DNA of 64,000 nt from JAAZAI01 sp050942875 (GCA_050942875.1 JBMNOD010000002.1:28449-92448); one strand, 5' to 3'. Counted from the stretch's first letter, positions 1 to 8,105 are shown. Numbers and translations: made by a program. The notes: generated by a model from the sequence alone, not told the origin.

Positions 1-84
1 GGCACCGAGAAACTCCTCACTGAAATGTCCAACGACGAGCTTGTCCGCTTCGTCCAACTCGATCTCGCCACCCTGGAGAACTAA
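1..84 (+). CDS. C-terminal end of a gene cut by the window edge, possibly an SNF2-type helicase
   Basis: Frame 1 is open from the first base to a TAA at 82-84 and encodes 27 residues ending in ELVRFVQLDLATLEN. The stop lies only 5 bp before the ATG of the SWIM zinc-finger gene, so the two are probably co-transcribed. SWIM proteins of this kind often follow an SNF2/DEAD-type helicase whose C terminus carries a similar 'MS-D-EL-L-LD' ending, which is why I suggest a helicase. The fragment is too short to prove it. Confidence 0.45.
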   Translation, partial: GTEKLLTEMSNDELVRFVQLDLATLEN

Positions 85-89
85 CCGAC

Positions 90-1163
90 ATGTCACGCTA
101 CGGTTGCTACTACTACGACAGCTACTCCCGCTTCCCCGATTACGTCACCGTTGGCGAACGCAAGGCCAAGGCCGAAGCGACCGCCGCCAGGCTCGCGAAG
201 AAGGGGGGCGCCGCGCTTTCCCCCATCGTCCTTGAAGGACGCACCATTGCCAGGACCTTCTGGGGCAAGGCGTGGTGCGACAACATCGAGTCCTACCAGG
301 ACTTCTCCAACCGCCTCCCCCGCGGCCGCACCTACGTGCGCAGCGGCGCGGTCATCGACTTGCAGATCGCCAAAGGCGAAGCGACCGCCCTCGTCTGCGG
401 CAGTTCGCGAAGCCCGTACAAGATCAAAATCACGATCGCCCCGCTTGCACCGTCGCGCTGGGAGGCGCTCAAGAAGCGCTGCCTCGGCAAGATCGATTCG
501 CTTGTCGCGCTCATCCAGGGCAAGCTCTCGGCGGAGACGCTCGCGGTGCTCTGCGACCGCGACAACGGCATCTTCCCGTCGCCCGACGAGATCAAGATGG
601 ACTGCTCCTGCCCCGACTGGGCGGGCCTTTGCAAGCACCTTGCGGCGGCGCTCTACGGCATCGGCGCGCGCCTCGACACCGACCCCTCGCTTTTCTTCGT
701 GCTTCGCGGCGTCGACCAGAACGAGCTCGTCACCGCCGACGCCGTCGATGCGCTGACGGAAGGCGTCGCCTCCGAGATCGACGAATCGCAGCTTTCCGAT
801 GTCTTCGGCGTCGATTTCGACACCGGCGCCACCCTCGCCGTGGCGGAGTCCGCACCCTCCCCTGCGCCCGTGCCAACTCACGAACCCGCGCCCTCGGCAG
901 AGCAGCCGACGACGTCCGCGAAACCCGCCAAGCCGGCCCAACGCGCCGCCCCGAAAAAGGCGGCCTCGAAGACGGCCAAGAAGGTGCCTGCAAAGGCCAA
1001 GGCGGCGACCAAGAAAGCGGCTGCCTCGTCAAAGGCCAAGGCGGAACCCGCATCGGAACCTGTGTCGAAGCCAAGGAAAGCACCAGCCACGCCGAAAGCC
1101 AAGACGGCTTCCACTCCGAAGCCTGCCAAGCGAGCCGCACCGAAAAAGAGCAAAACCGAATAG
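90..1163 (+). CDS. SWIM zinc-finger protein with histone-H1-like basic tail
   Basis: The 357-residue protein has the conserved body of bacterial SWIM-domain proteins, including FWGKAWCDNIESY and NRLPRGRTYVR near residues 54-85. The SWIM zinc motif is at about 171-182 (CSCPDWAGLCKH, matching CxC-xn-CxH). SWIM domains bind zinc and are thought to bind nucleic acid or protein. In bacteria such genes commonly sit beside SNF2-type helicases, and the few codons just upstream may be the end of one. From about residue 255 the chain becomes a low-complexity Lys/Ala/Pro tail with AKPAKPA, KKAAKK and APKK-type repeats, resembling histone H1. This tail is not part of the usual family and would be expected to bind DNA non-specifically. 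The ATG at 90 is chosen because the conserved region begins soon after it. Confidence 0.85.
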   Translation: MSRYGCYYYDSYSRFPDYVTVGERKAKAEATAARLAKKGGAALSPIVLEGRTIARTFWGKAWCDNIESYQDFSNRLPRGRTYVRSGAVIDLQIAKGEATALVCGSSRSPYKIKITIAPLAPSRWEALKKRCLGKIDSLVALIQGKLSAETLAVLCDRDNGIFPSPDEIKMDCSCPDWAGLCKHLAAALYGIGARLDTDPSLFFVLRGVDQNELVTADAVDALTEGVASEIDESQLSDVFGVDFDTGATLAVAESAPSPAPVPTHEPAPSAEQPTTSAKPAKPAQRAAPKKAASKTAKKVPAKAKAATKKAAASSKAKAEPASEPVSKPRKAPATPKAKTASTPKPAKRAAPKKSKTE

Positions 1164-1590
1164 TCCCGCTGCCTGCGCACGTTTGCCTGCACATCTCGGC
1201 ATGCGAAATTTGTTGGACAAGATTACAGGATTGACAGGATTGGTTGCTGTGCATTTCCGTGCCTTCTGTGGACAAAAACCACTCGGCGAAGCCGCTTCGG
1301 CACTAGCCTCTAGCGACTAGCCCCTGCCGCAAAGCGGCCTGTGTTTTTCGTGGCCATTCCCACTCGGCGAAGCCGCTCCAGCCCTTGCGGGCTTTGCGCC
1401 CTTTGCGTGAAACCTTCCTCACGCCGAAGCCCGCCAAGGGGAAGCTGGTGGACGGGGCGGACGAGGAGGACTTTCAGGAGACCGCAGTCTCGGCGGGACA
1501 CGACCCACAATGGGTGAACCTATAGCCGACACGCTGGAGACTGCCGTCTCGGCGTGGCCGTTCGCTGGGCGTGGCAGGGTGCGGGCTCAA

Positions 1591-1616
1591 TAATCTTGAA
1601 GAAGTTTTCAAGATTA
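1591..1616. repeat. TAATCTTGAA hairpin, first of several ATAATCT palindromes
   Basis: TAATCTTGAA at 1591-1600 is the exact reverse complement of TTCAAGATTA at 1607-1616, leaving a 6-base loop. Related ATAATCT...AGATTAT inverted repeats occur at 1921-1953, about 2049-2081 and 8656-8682. No T-run follows, so it is not an obvious terminator. Confidence 0.7.
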
Positions 1617-1673
1617 AAGAGATCCGCACCAGTGCCGCTTGCCTGCGCCGCACTTGCCTTCCGGCGCCCCGGA

Positions 1674-1695
1674 GTCACATATTCGAATATGTGAC
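1674..1695. repeat. Perfect 22-bp palindrome
   Basis: Bases 1674-1695 are their own reverse complement without mismatch. The arms are GTCACATATTC and GAATATGTGAC. There is no loop, so it resembles a protein-binding site for a symmetric dimer more than a terminator hairpin. No gene start lies close to it, so its role is unknown. Confidence 0.75.
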
Positions 1696-2090
1696 GAGAA
1701 GGCAAGGGCAATTGAGGGCAATTGGGGACAGTCCCCATCGGCTCCTAGTGGCAAACTTTGTCGATCCCATGCGTCCAAATGATCGCGAGCGTGGGATGCG
1801 AAGCAGGTGGGGCGACGCCGTCCTCGGCTAGCTGGGGACGACCGCTCCGTCCATTTCCCACGCGAGACTCGCCGCCCCGCTCTCGCCTTCGCCCTTCTCG
1901 TCCGCACCCTGCCACCCGCTATAATCTTGACTTGAAGAAGGTTTAGAGATTATTGCTTGCAGGGTAGTGACTGGGGCGCATCCGCGCTAGTGCCAGAGTC
2001 AACACTCTGCCACCCGCCATCAAGCATCCGTCGCCCCTGCCGCTTCCTATAATCTCGAACTTTTCTTCAAGACAAGATTAGAAAGAAATA

Positions 2091-2103
2091 GGGGACAGAC
2101 CCC
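2091..2103. repeat. GGGGACAGACCCC palindrome-like repeat
   Basis: This 13-mer recurs at 23851-23863 and, inverted, at 62363-62375. Close variants are at 1724-1736 and 60413-60425. Similar GGGG-N5-CCCC words are known in many bacteria as parts of REP-like elements mobilised by RAYT transposases. No RAYT gene is present in this window. Confidence 0.6.
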
Positions 2104-2146
2104 AAAAAACTAACCTCTCGCTTTTCCCAAGTCGTCATAGCGTCTC

Positions 2147-3313
2147 TCAAGGCGCCAAGACAACCTCGCCGCGATCAGGAACGACAGGAACGAGCGCAAA
2201 ACGCGCATCGGCGTGTTCGACAATCCGGGTTTTGACGGGCTTCCCGTCCTGCGTGGACTTGACGGACGTCCAGGCATCGGGCAGCCGCACCTTGACCGTC
2301 AGCGGGAAGTCGAAAAACGTGTCGTCCATGCGATCCTTCACCTCAAGGACAATCTTTCTCGGGGTGTTTTCGAGAACGCTCAGCGTCGCGCTGTCGCGCT
2401 CCTGCCCGTACTTCATCACGCGGTCAAAGGTGTCGACCCACAGGCGATCCTTCTGCGAGGCGACATGGCGCACCTCCGCCTCGGCTTGCGCGGCGTTTTT
2501 AGCCCTTTCTTCGTCGCTGCGTCCGGCATGGACCAAATGATAGAGGACGATGTTGAGCCCGCGCTTGAGCTCTTTCTTGCTGCGGAGCCACGTCGGCCCG
2601 CGATCCGTGGCGCCCTCCAACACGATGTCGGTGTAGGCGGGATCGCCGGACCCCTTGTTCGTGCAGAGGTAGTTGATGGCGTTTGCGCAACTGGGCACGC
2701 CGTAAACGCCGCGCGCGGCGATGGCGTGCTTCGCGAGGACATCCGGATGAGCGTCGCCGGATGGATACGCAATGCAGCAGGCGACGTTGTTCGTGATGTT
2801 CGCGTTGATCACGGCAAGCGAATCGCGGTACATGGCCGAGAGTTCCGCTTCGGTGAGCAACGTCGTGTCGGGCGTGCGGTTTTTCTCCGGCGGATCGGAG
2901 CGGTGGTTGGTCGTATGGCTTTGGATCGAATGCCCGGCATCGGCGAGCGCCTGCCACTCCTCCCAGCAGCCTTGAAACGTCCCTTTGCGGCCCGCGTTCT
3001 TGACGACGTTGTCGGTAATGACGAACCAGGTCAGCCGAATGCCGAGCTCGTCGGCCAGCTTGAGCCACCACGCGTGGTCTGGCTGGCAGTTGTCGTCGAT
3101 CGTGATGCAGCAGGCGGCGAACTTGTCGTCGGCCCAAAGGCAGATGTCGGCCTCGCCCGGCTTTTCGGGCCAAACGAGGTCCTGGGGCGTCACGAACCGC
3201 CCGCCTTTGGGCGGTGGCGGGAGATTCAGAAGTTGCTCGCCCGCTTGGGCGCCGACGAGCGCCGTTGCGGAAAACGCAATCGCCAGACAAGCCAATGCTT
3301 TGAGATGTTTCAT
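2147..3313 (-). CDS. Secreted polysaccharide deacetylase family protein (NodB homology)
   Basis: The 388-residue protein starts at the ATG complement of 3311-3313, which has an AAGGA site upstream and gives a clear signal peptide (MKHLKALACLAIAFSATALVGAQA). The open frame continues 22 codons further upstream but that part does not look like a signal sequence. The mature part shows the carbohydrate esterase 4 motifs: ITIDDN (metal-binding Asp of motif 1), SHTTNH (metal-binding His pair, H-T-x-x-H) and IAYPSGD (motif 3). CE4 enzymes remove acetyl groups from chitin, peptidoglycan or xylan. The substrate cannot be told from sequence, and some homologues are catalytically degenerate. The protein should act in the periplasm or outside the cell. 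Confidence 0.8.
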   Translation of the reverse strand: MKHLKALACLAIAFSATALVGAQAGEQLLNLPPPPKGGRFVTPQDLVWPEKPGEADICLWADDKFAACCITIDDNCQPDHAWWLKLADELGIRLTWFVITDNVVKNAGRKGTFQGCWEEWQALADAGHSIQSHTTNHRSDPPEKNRTPDTTLLTEAELSAMYRDSLAVINANITNNVACCIAYPSGDAHPDVLAKHAIAARGVYGVPSCANAINYLCTNKGSGDPAYTDIVLEGATDRGPTWLRSKKELKRGLNIVLYHLVHAGRSDEERAKNAAQAEAEVRHVASQKDRLWVDTFDRVMKYGQERDSATLSVLENTPRKIVLEVKDRMDDTFFDFPLTVKVRLPDAWTSVKSTQDGKPVKTRIVEHADARFALVPVVPDRGEVVLAP

Positions 3314-3545
3314 GGTGCATTCCTTAGTTTTATTGCATCGCAAACGACCAAGCCAATCAAACGCAGCCCCCTCGGGCAAGCAATGGGCATTTTCTTTTCA
3401 AATAGTATAACACAAAGACGCGAAGCGAGACGAGGAAAAAGCATGAAGGTTTTTTTTGGGGGGGGCTGCCCCAAATATTATGGTTTTCCGGTTTCTTCCT
3501 CAATCCTCTTGGAGACAGCTTGGGGACAGGGAGAGCAAGGACGGG

Positions 3546-3574
3546 TTGCCCGCTGGCGGGCAATGCGGTATACT
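3546..3574 (+). promoter_or_regulatory. Sigma70-type promoter for the Mur-ligase-family gene
   Basis: A -35 box TTGCCC at 3546-3551 and a -10 box TATACT at 3569-3574 are separated by 17 bp. They lie about 80 bp upstream of the ATG at 3653. The rest of the gap 3314-3652 holds only a T8/G9 homopolymer stretch near 3450 and no gene. Confidence 0.6.
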
Positions 3575-3652
3575 TCCGCCTGTCTTCATTCGCCACATTT
3601 TGCAGGCTTCGCATTCAAGCCCATCGCCCGCCAATCGGGAGAGGCCTCCGTC

Positions 3653-5014
3653 ATGACTTCCAACTCTGACCAGCAACTTCGCCACGCCGCCGTGAACCGC
3701 TACCACCTCGTCGGGATCGGCGGCGTCGGCATGTCGGCGCTCGCCGAAGCCTTGCTCGACACCGGCGCCGTCGTGTCAGGGTCCGAACGCTTCCTCGACC
3801 AGGGGCACCCGCTGCCCGTGCTCGACATCCTCCGCCGCCAAGGCGCCCGAATCCATCCGCAGGATGGCTCGGGCGTTGCAAGCGACCTCGCCGCCGTCGT
3901 CGCCAGCTCGGCGATCGAAGCCGACAACCCCGACCTCGCCGCCGCGGCCGCCTGCGGCGTCCCGGTCGTCCACCGCTCGCAGGCGCTCGCGGCCGCCCTC
4001 GCCGACCGGACGCTCGTCGCCATCGCCGGCACCTGCGGCAAATCGACGATCACCGGGATGCTCGGGCACATCCTCGACGTCGCCGGGCTCGACCCCGCCG
4101 TCGTCAACGGCGCACCCTGCGTCAACTGGCGCTCCGAATCGCGAACCGGCGCCGTGCGGCGCGGTTCCGGTTCCTTCTGCGTGGTCGAAGTCGATGAAAG
4201 CGACCGCTCGCTGCTCAACTTCCGCCCCGCGCACGCCCTCGTCTCGAACTGCTCGGCCGACCACTTCCCCCTCGAAGAATCCCACGCGCTCTTCGACGCC
4301 TTCCTCGCGCAAGTCTCCGGCGCCAGCCTCGACGGACGCCACGACGCCGAACCCGTCCCGGACATCCAGGAACTCGACTGGGCTTGCACGTTCACATTCC
4401 GCGGCAGCGTCGTCACCCTGCCCCTGCCCGGCCGCCACAACGCCGTCAACGCCTGGCAGGCGGCGCGGATGGCGGAAATCCTCGGCGTCCCGGCCGAGGC
4501 GTCGGCGCGGGCGCTCGCCTCGTTCCGCGGAATCTCGCGGCGGATGGAGCTTGTCGGCACGCGCCCCGACGGCGTGCGCGTCATCGATGAATACGCGCAC
4601 AACCCCGAGAAAATCCGCGCCGCGCTCCGCACGCTCCAATCTCGCTCGGCGCGCACGCTGGCGATCTGGCGGCCGCACGGCTACGGCCCGCTCAAAAAGA
4701 TGTTCGACGCGCTCGTCGCGATGTTCGCCGAAACCCTGCGCCCCGACGACATCCTCTTCCTGCTGCCCGTGTTCGACGCCGGCGGAACGGCGGCGCGCAC
4801 CATCCAATCCGACACGCTTCGGGACGCCTTGCTGGAGGCCGGCGCAACGTGCGAGCTCGTCCCGGATCATCCGTCCCTCATCGAGCGCATCGACGCCACG
4901 GCCGCGCCCGGCGACATCATCGTCACCATGGGCGCGCGCGACCCCGACCTCCCCCTCACCGCCCGTGCGCTCGCCTCGCCCCCAGAACCCCAATCCCAAG
5001 CCGCTAGTCGCTAG
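3653..5014 (+). CDS. Mur ligase family protein (MurC/Mpl-like)
   Basis: The 453-residue protein has the three-part Mur ligase layout. An N-terminal Rossmann-like domain carries HLVGIGGVGMSALAEALL. The ATP-binding centre has GTCGKSTITGM near residue 124. The C-terminal domain has DEYAHNPEKI near 311, equivalent to the D-D-Y-x-HHP motif of MurC. MurC joins L-alanine to UDP-MurNAc and Mpl recycles murein tripeptide. Classical MurC has GTHGKT, so the Cys in GTCGKS and the Asn in HNP are departures and the true substrate may differ. The ATG at 3653 has GGGAGAGG upstream. The frame is open for 480 codons before it, but that stretch is antisense to the deacetylase. The last codons and the TAG stop fall inside a CTAGTCG heptamer array. 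Confidence 0.75.
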   Translation: MTSNSDQQLRHAAVNRYHLVGIGGVGMSALAEALLDTGAVVSGSERFLDQGHPLPVLDILRRQGARIHPQDGSGVASDLAAVVASSAIEADNPDLAAAAACGVPVVHRSQALAAALADRTLVAIAGTCGKSTITGMLGHILDVAGLDPAVVNGAPCVNWRSESRTGAVRRGSGSFCVVEVDESDRSLLNFRPAHALVSNCSADHFPLEESHALFDAFLAQVSGASLDGRHDAEPVPDIQELDWACTFTFRGSVVTLPLPGRHNAVNAWQAARMAEILGVPAEASARALASFRGISRRMELVGTRPDGVRVIDEYAHNPEKIRAALRTLQSRSARTLAIWRPHGYGPLKKMFDALVAMFAETLRPDDILFLLPVFDAGGTAARTIQSDTLRDALLEAGATCELVPDHPSLIERIDATAAPGDIIVTMGARDPDLPLTARALASPPEPQSQAASR

Positions 5015-5325
5015 TCGTTAGTCGCTAGTGCCACATTTAGTCCAAAGTCCAAAGTCCAAAGTCCAAAGTCGCCCTCCGGCAAATCACAAATCACAAATCA
5101 CAAATCTAAAATCTCTGGCCCCTAGCCGCTCTCTCCGACAAAGCTCCCGACAAAGTTCACGACAAAGCTGCCCTCCGGCACTAGCCGCTAGCCGCTAGCC
5201 GCTTTCTCCGACAAAGCTCCCGACAAAGTTCACGACAAAGCTGCCCTCCGGCACTAGCCGCTAGCCGCTAGCCGCTCTCTCCGACAAAGTAATTCGTAAT
5301 TTTGTAATTTGTAATTCGTAATTCT
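5003..5325. repeat. Composite block of heptanucleotide and 12-bp tandem arrays
   Basis: The region between two convergent-looking coding blocks is almost entirely tandem repeats. CTAGTCG-type units lie at 5003-5030, TCCAAAG four times at 5041-5068, AAATCAC-type units at 5081-5115, and TAATTCG/TAATTTG-type units at about 5289-5325. Between them a 73-bp unit starts at 5133 and repeats at 5206, with a third partial copy from 5279. Each unit holds three CGACAAAG words at a 12-bp period, CCCTCCGGCA and three CTAGCCG heptamers. Most arrays share a 7-bp period although their sequences differ. The TAG stop of the Mur-ligase gene lies in the first array. Confidence 0.85.
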
Positions 5326-5335
5326 CCCATCCCCC

Positions 5336-6697
5336 ATGCAACTCGGCAACCTCCGCACCAAGCTCGGTCCCCTCTGGTGGTACACGCTGATCATCTTCCT
5401 GGTCCAGCGCTTCGGGGACGTGATCAACGCCTTCATCGGCGTCTGGCTCGTGCCGCGCTACGTGCCCATGGAGGAGCTGGGCTCGTTGAAGCCGCTCATG
5501 CAGGTCGGCACGCTGCTCGGCCTGCCGATCGGGCTGCTCATCACGCCGTTCACGAAGCTGCTCAACACCCACGCGGCAAACGGCGAGCACGGCAAAGTGA
5601 AGTCGCTTTTGCGGGACGCCGCCCTTTTTGCAATCATCGCCTCGCCGCTGACGTTCGTCGCGGCATGGCTCGTCATGCCGTCGACCTTCAAGCTCATGCG
5701 CATCACGAACGGGCGCCTCGCCATGATGATCGTCTTCACGAGCATCCTGGGCGCCGTCACGCCGATCTTCACCGAGGCGATGCGCGGCCTGAAGCGGTTC
5801 ACCAGCTACGCGGCCATCGGCATGCTCACCCCGCCGCTGCGCCTGGCCGTGATGCTCGTCACGCTGCCGATCCGCGGCCTCACCGGCTACTTCGCCGGCC
5901 AGAGCACGGGGCCGCTGCTCACCATCGGCCTGTCGACGGTCGATCTGATGCGCAAGTTCGGACGCAAAATCCGCTGCGAACCCTACTGGAAGGAAGACCG
6001 GAAAGTCTTCCTCGCCTATCTCATCCCGCTGGGCGTCATGTCCATCGCCGGCAACATCCGAAGCACGATGGAAATGCTCCTGCTCCCGAGCCTGCCGGCG
6101 ATCGAATCCGCCGCATTCTACCACTTGTCGATTTTCTCGGAAATCACCACGTACTTCCTCTCGCCGATGATCTTCGTGATGTTCCCGCTTGTCTCCGAAC
6201 GCCACGAAAAAGGCATGAAGACGCAGCGGACGCTCATCCAGACGATGGCCGTCTGCATCGGCGTCGGCATCCTCGGGGCGCTCGTGCTGACCGGGATCGG
6301 GAAGCCGCTCTTCTCGCTCTCCGACAAGACGCTCTTCGGCCGCCGCCTGTTCGGCTTCGCCGAGGTCTGGAAGCCCTACGTGGACTACACAAAACATTTC
6401 GCCATCCTGTCGTTGACGGCCGGGCTTCGCATGGCCATGAGCTGCTTCAGCTCGCACGAACTCGCCTGCCGCCGCTTCCGCTACGCCTTCTACACCGTGC
6501 CGATCGCCCTCTTTGAAGCGCTCCTCATCCGCCTCGCCTACCGCTATCCGCAACACTCCGGGTACGGCGCCTGGCACCTCGGCGGCGTGCTGACGCTCAT
6601 GTTCGTCTTCACGCTCCTGCCGCTGCTCTGCGCCGGAATCGACATCGCCCTGACCTACCGGCGCGAACGCGCCGCCTCGATGTCGCGCTCGATCTGA
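5336..6697 (+). CDS. Polytopic membrane protein, oligosaccharide/lipid flippase-like (MOP superfamily)
   Basis: The 453-residue protein is hydrophobic throughout, with about 12 predicted transmembrane stretches. Examples are WWYTLIIFLVQRFGDVINAF near the start and GGVLTLMFVFTLLPLLCAGI near the end. Length and pattern fit the multidrug/oligosaccharidyl-lipid/polysaccharide (MOP) exporters such as Wzx or MurJ, but I see no motif that fixes a subgroup. The ATG at 5336 immediately follows a repeat array and I see no good ribosome binding site. Its 3' end overlaps the 3' end of ribF on the other strand by 43 bp (tail to tail). Confidence 0.65.
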   Translation: MQLGNLRTKLGPLWWYTLIIFLVQRFGDVINAFIGVWLVPRYVPMEELGSLKPLMQVGTLLGLPIGLLITPFTKLLNTHAANGEHGKVKSLLRDAALFAIIASPLTFVAAWLVMPSTFKLMRITNGRLAMMIVFTSILGAVTPIFTEAMRGLKRFTSYAAIGMLTPPLRLAVMLVTLPIRGLTGYFAGQSTGPLLTIGLSTVDLMRKFGRKIRCEPYWKEDRKVFLAYLIPLGVMSIAGNIRSTMEMLLLPSLPAIESAAFYHLSIFSEITTYFLSPMIFVMFPLVSERHEKGMKTQRTLIQTMAVCIGVGILGALVLTGIGKPLFSLSDKTLFGRRLFGFAEVWKPYVDYTKHFAILSLTAGLRMAMSCFSSHELACRRFRYAFYTVPIALFEALLIRLAYRYPQHSGYGAWHLGGVLTLMFVFTLLPLLCAGIDIALTYRRERAASMSRSI

Positions 6698-7602
6698 CGC
6701 GCCAGCGCCTCGGGCGACTCAAACGCGATTTCATCGCGCAGCCGCCTCAAAAACCGCACGTCGAGCGTCTCGTCGCGCAAACCCTCGGCGACGAAATCGA
6801 GAATGTGGACTTCCAGAACCGGCGCGCCGCGGCCGGCGTCCGCAAACGTCGGGCGAAAGCCCAGGTTGGCCACGCCGTCCATCCAGCCCTGCTCCGGGTG
6901 GCAGCGTCTGGACACGGCCACCGCGTAGACGCCGACCGGAGGCAGGACTTCGGCGACGGGATGCAGATTGGCGGTGGCGAAGCCGAGCTTGCGGCCGACG
7001 CCGCGGCCGGGCGCCGTCCGCTCGCGCACGGCGTAAGGACGCCCCAGCATGGCGGCGGCCTTCGGAAGGTCGCCGGCAAGGATCGCCTGGCGAATGGCGG
7101 AGCTGCTGACCCGTTCGCCGTCGCGGGCGACCATCGGCACGCGCGCCGTCCGGATGCGCCCGCCGCTGGCCTCGGCAATCGTCGACAGCACGCCGGCCCC
7201 GCCGTGCCCGAAATGCCAGTTTTCGCCCGAGACGACCGTGCAGCGGCGGCTCCCGTCCATCCACGCGCCAAAGACGTCGCGCACGAAATCGGCGGCGGAA
7301 AGCGCCGCCAGCGCCGGCGTGAACGGCAGCAGCAGACAGCCGTCGACGCCCGTCTCGGCCAGCCGCTCCAGGCGCAGGTCGAGGCGGGTGAGCAGCGGCG
7401 GACGCCGCTCCGGCGCCAGGACGGCGAGCGGATGCGGCTCGAACGTCAGCACCCACGCCTGCGAACCCTCGGCGCGGGCGCGGGCGCACGTCTCGGCAAG
7501 GATCGCCTGATGCCCCAGATGGACGCCATCGAAGAAACCCGCCGCCAGGGCAATGCCGGGGGCGAGTTCGGCGAGGGCGGATGGCGAGTCGAGCCGCTTC
7601 AT
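6655..7602 (-). CDS. ribF: Bifunctional riboflavin kinase/FAD synthetase
   Basis: The 315-residue protein makes FMN from riboflavin and then FAD. The N-terminal FAD-synthetase nucleotidyl-transfer domain shows GFFDGVHLGHQ near residue 22, TFEPHP and VSSSAIRQAI. The C-terminal flavokinase domain shows GRGVGRKLGFATANL near 198 and GVYAVAV, followed by the NLGFRPTF and LEVHILDF motifs. Length matches the family. It is the last gene of rpoZ-smpB-ribF on the minus strand, 3 bp after smpB, and its end overlaps the flippase gene tail to tail. Confidence 0.95.
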   Translation of the reverse strand: MKRLDSPSALAELAPGIALAAGFFDGVHLGHQAILAETCARARAEGSQAWVLTFEPHPLAVLAPERRPPLLTRLDLRLERLAETGVDGCLLLPFTPALAALSAADFVRDVFGAWMDGSRRCTVVSGENWHFGHGGAGVLSTIAEASGGRIRTARVPMVARDGERVSSSAIRQAILAGDLPKAAAMLGRPYAVRERTAPGRGVGRKLGFATANLHPVAEVLPPVGVYAVAVSRRCHPEQGWMDGVANLGFRPTFADAGRGAPVLEVHILDFVAEGLRDETLDVRFLRRLRDEIAFESPEALARQIERDIEAARSRR

Positions 7603-7605
7603 GGA

Positions 7606-8100
7606 TCAGTCCCGCCCCAGTCGGGCGATGGCGCGGTCGGCATCGCGCTCCGACTCCCGCCGCAACAGCGCGTCGCGCTTGTCATGCGCCGCCTTGCCCC
7701 GGCAAACGCCGAGCTCGACCTTGACCCTGCCACGCACCATGTAGAGGCTGAGCGGAACCAGCGTGTGGCCCTTCTTCTCGACGAACCCGCGCAGCTTGAG
7801 AATCTCGCGACGATGCAGCAGCAGCTTGCGCCTGCGGCGGGCCGGATGGTTGAACCGGTTGCCGAAGTCGTACGGCGGGATCGTCACGTTTTCGAGGAAG
7901 ACCTCGTTCGTGTTCTTGTCCACCGTGGCGTAGGCGCCGGCGAGGCTGACCTTGCCGGCGCGAACGACCTTGACCTCGGTGCCGACAAGCTGGATGCCGG
8001 CTTCGATCCTTTCCAGGACTTCGTAGTCGTGGAGCGCCTTCCGGTTGCGCGCCAGATGCTGGCGCCCGTGCGACGCCGCTGGCGCGTTCTCCTTGGCCAC
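7606..8100 (-). CDS. smpB: SsrA-binding protein
   Basis: The 164-residue protein binds tmRNA and delivers it to stalled ribosomes (trans-translation). Family motifs include ARNRKALHDYEVLERIEAGI, LVGTEVKVVRAGKVSL, IPPYDFGNRFNHPARRRRKLLLHRREI and the C-terminal basic KGKAAHDKR-type segment, here GKAAHDKRDALLRRES. It lies 5 bp after rpoZ and 3 bp before ribF. No tmRNA gene is visible in this window. Confidence 0.95.
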   Translation of the reverse strand: MAKENAPAASHGRQHLARNRKALHDYEVLERIEAGIQLVGTEVKVVRAGKVSLAGAYATVDKNTNEVFLENVTIPPYDFGNRFNHPARRRRKLLLHRREILKLRGFVEKKGHTLVPLSLYMVRGRVKVELGVCRGKAAHDKRDALLRRESERDADRAIARLGRD

Positions 8101-8105
8101 GGCGG

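Larger units (their letters stand above)
1164..2146. repeat. 983-bp gene-free gap filled with short dispersed repeats
   Basis: I find no convincing gene here. The gap is a mosaic of short repeats. CGGCGAAGCCG hairpin words occur near 1284 and 1364 and recur near 63812. 'GGAGAC-GC-GTCTCGGCG' words occur near 1477 and 1540 and recur near 23458. A 'GGGGCGACGCCGTCCTCGGC' word near 1809 recurs near 23571. There are also ATAATCT hairpins, a perfect 22-bp palindrome and GGGGACAG-CCCC palindromes, listed separately. A short CTAGCGACTAG-type array lies near 1302-1320. The composition suggests accumulation of small non-coding repeats rather than a decayed gene. Confidence 0.7.

Noticed and set aside
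2213..3652. A 480-codon N-terminal extension of the Mur-ligase frame
   Set aside because: It is antisense to the polysaccharide deacetylase and has no Mur motif; a promoter and a good ribosome site lie just before ATG 3653.
5261..6577. A 438-codon minus-strand frame opposite the flippase gene
   Set aside because: Composition is Arg/Asp/Glu/His-rich without hydrophobic core, typical of antisense shadows; the plus strand encodes a coherent membrane protein.
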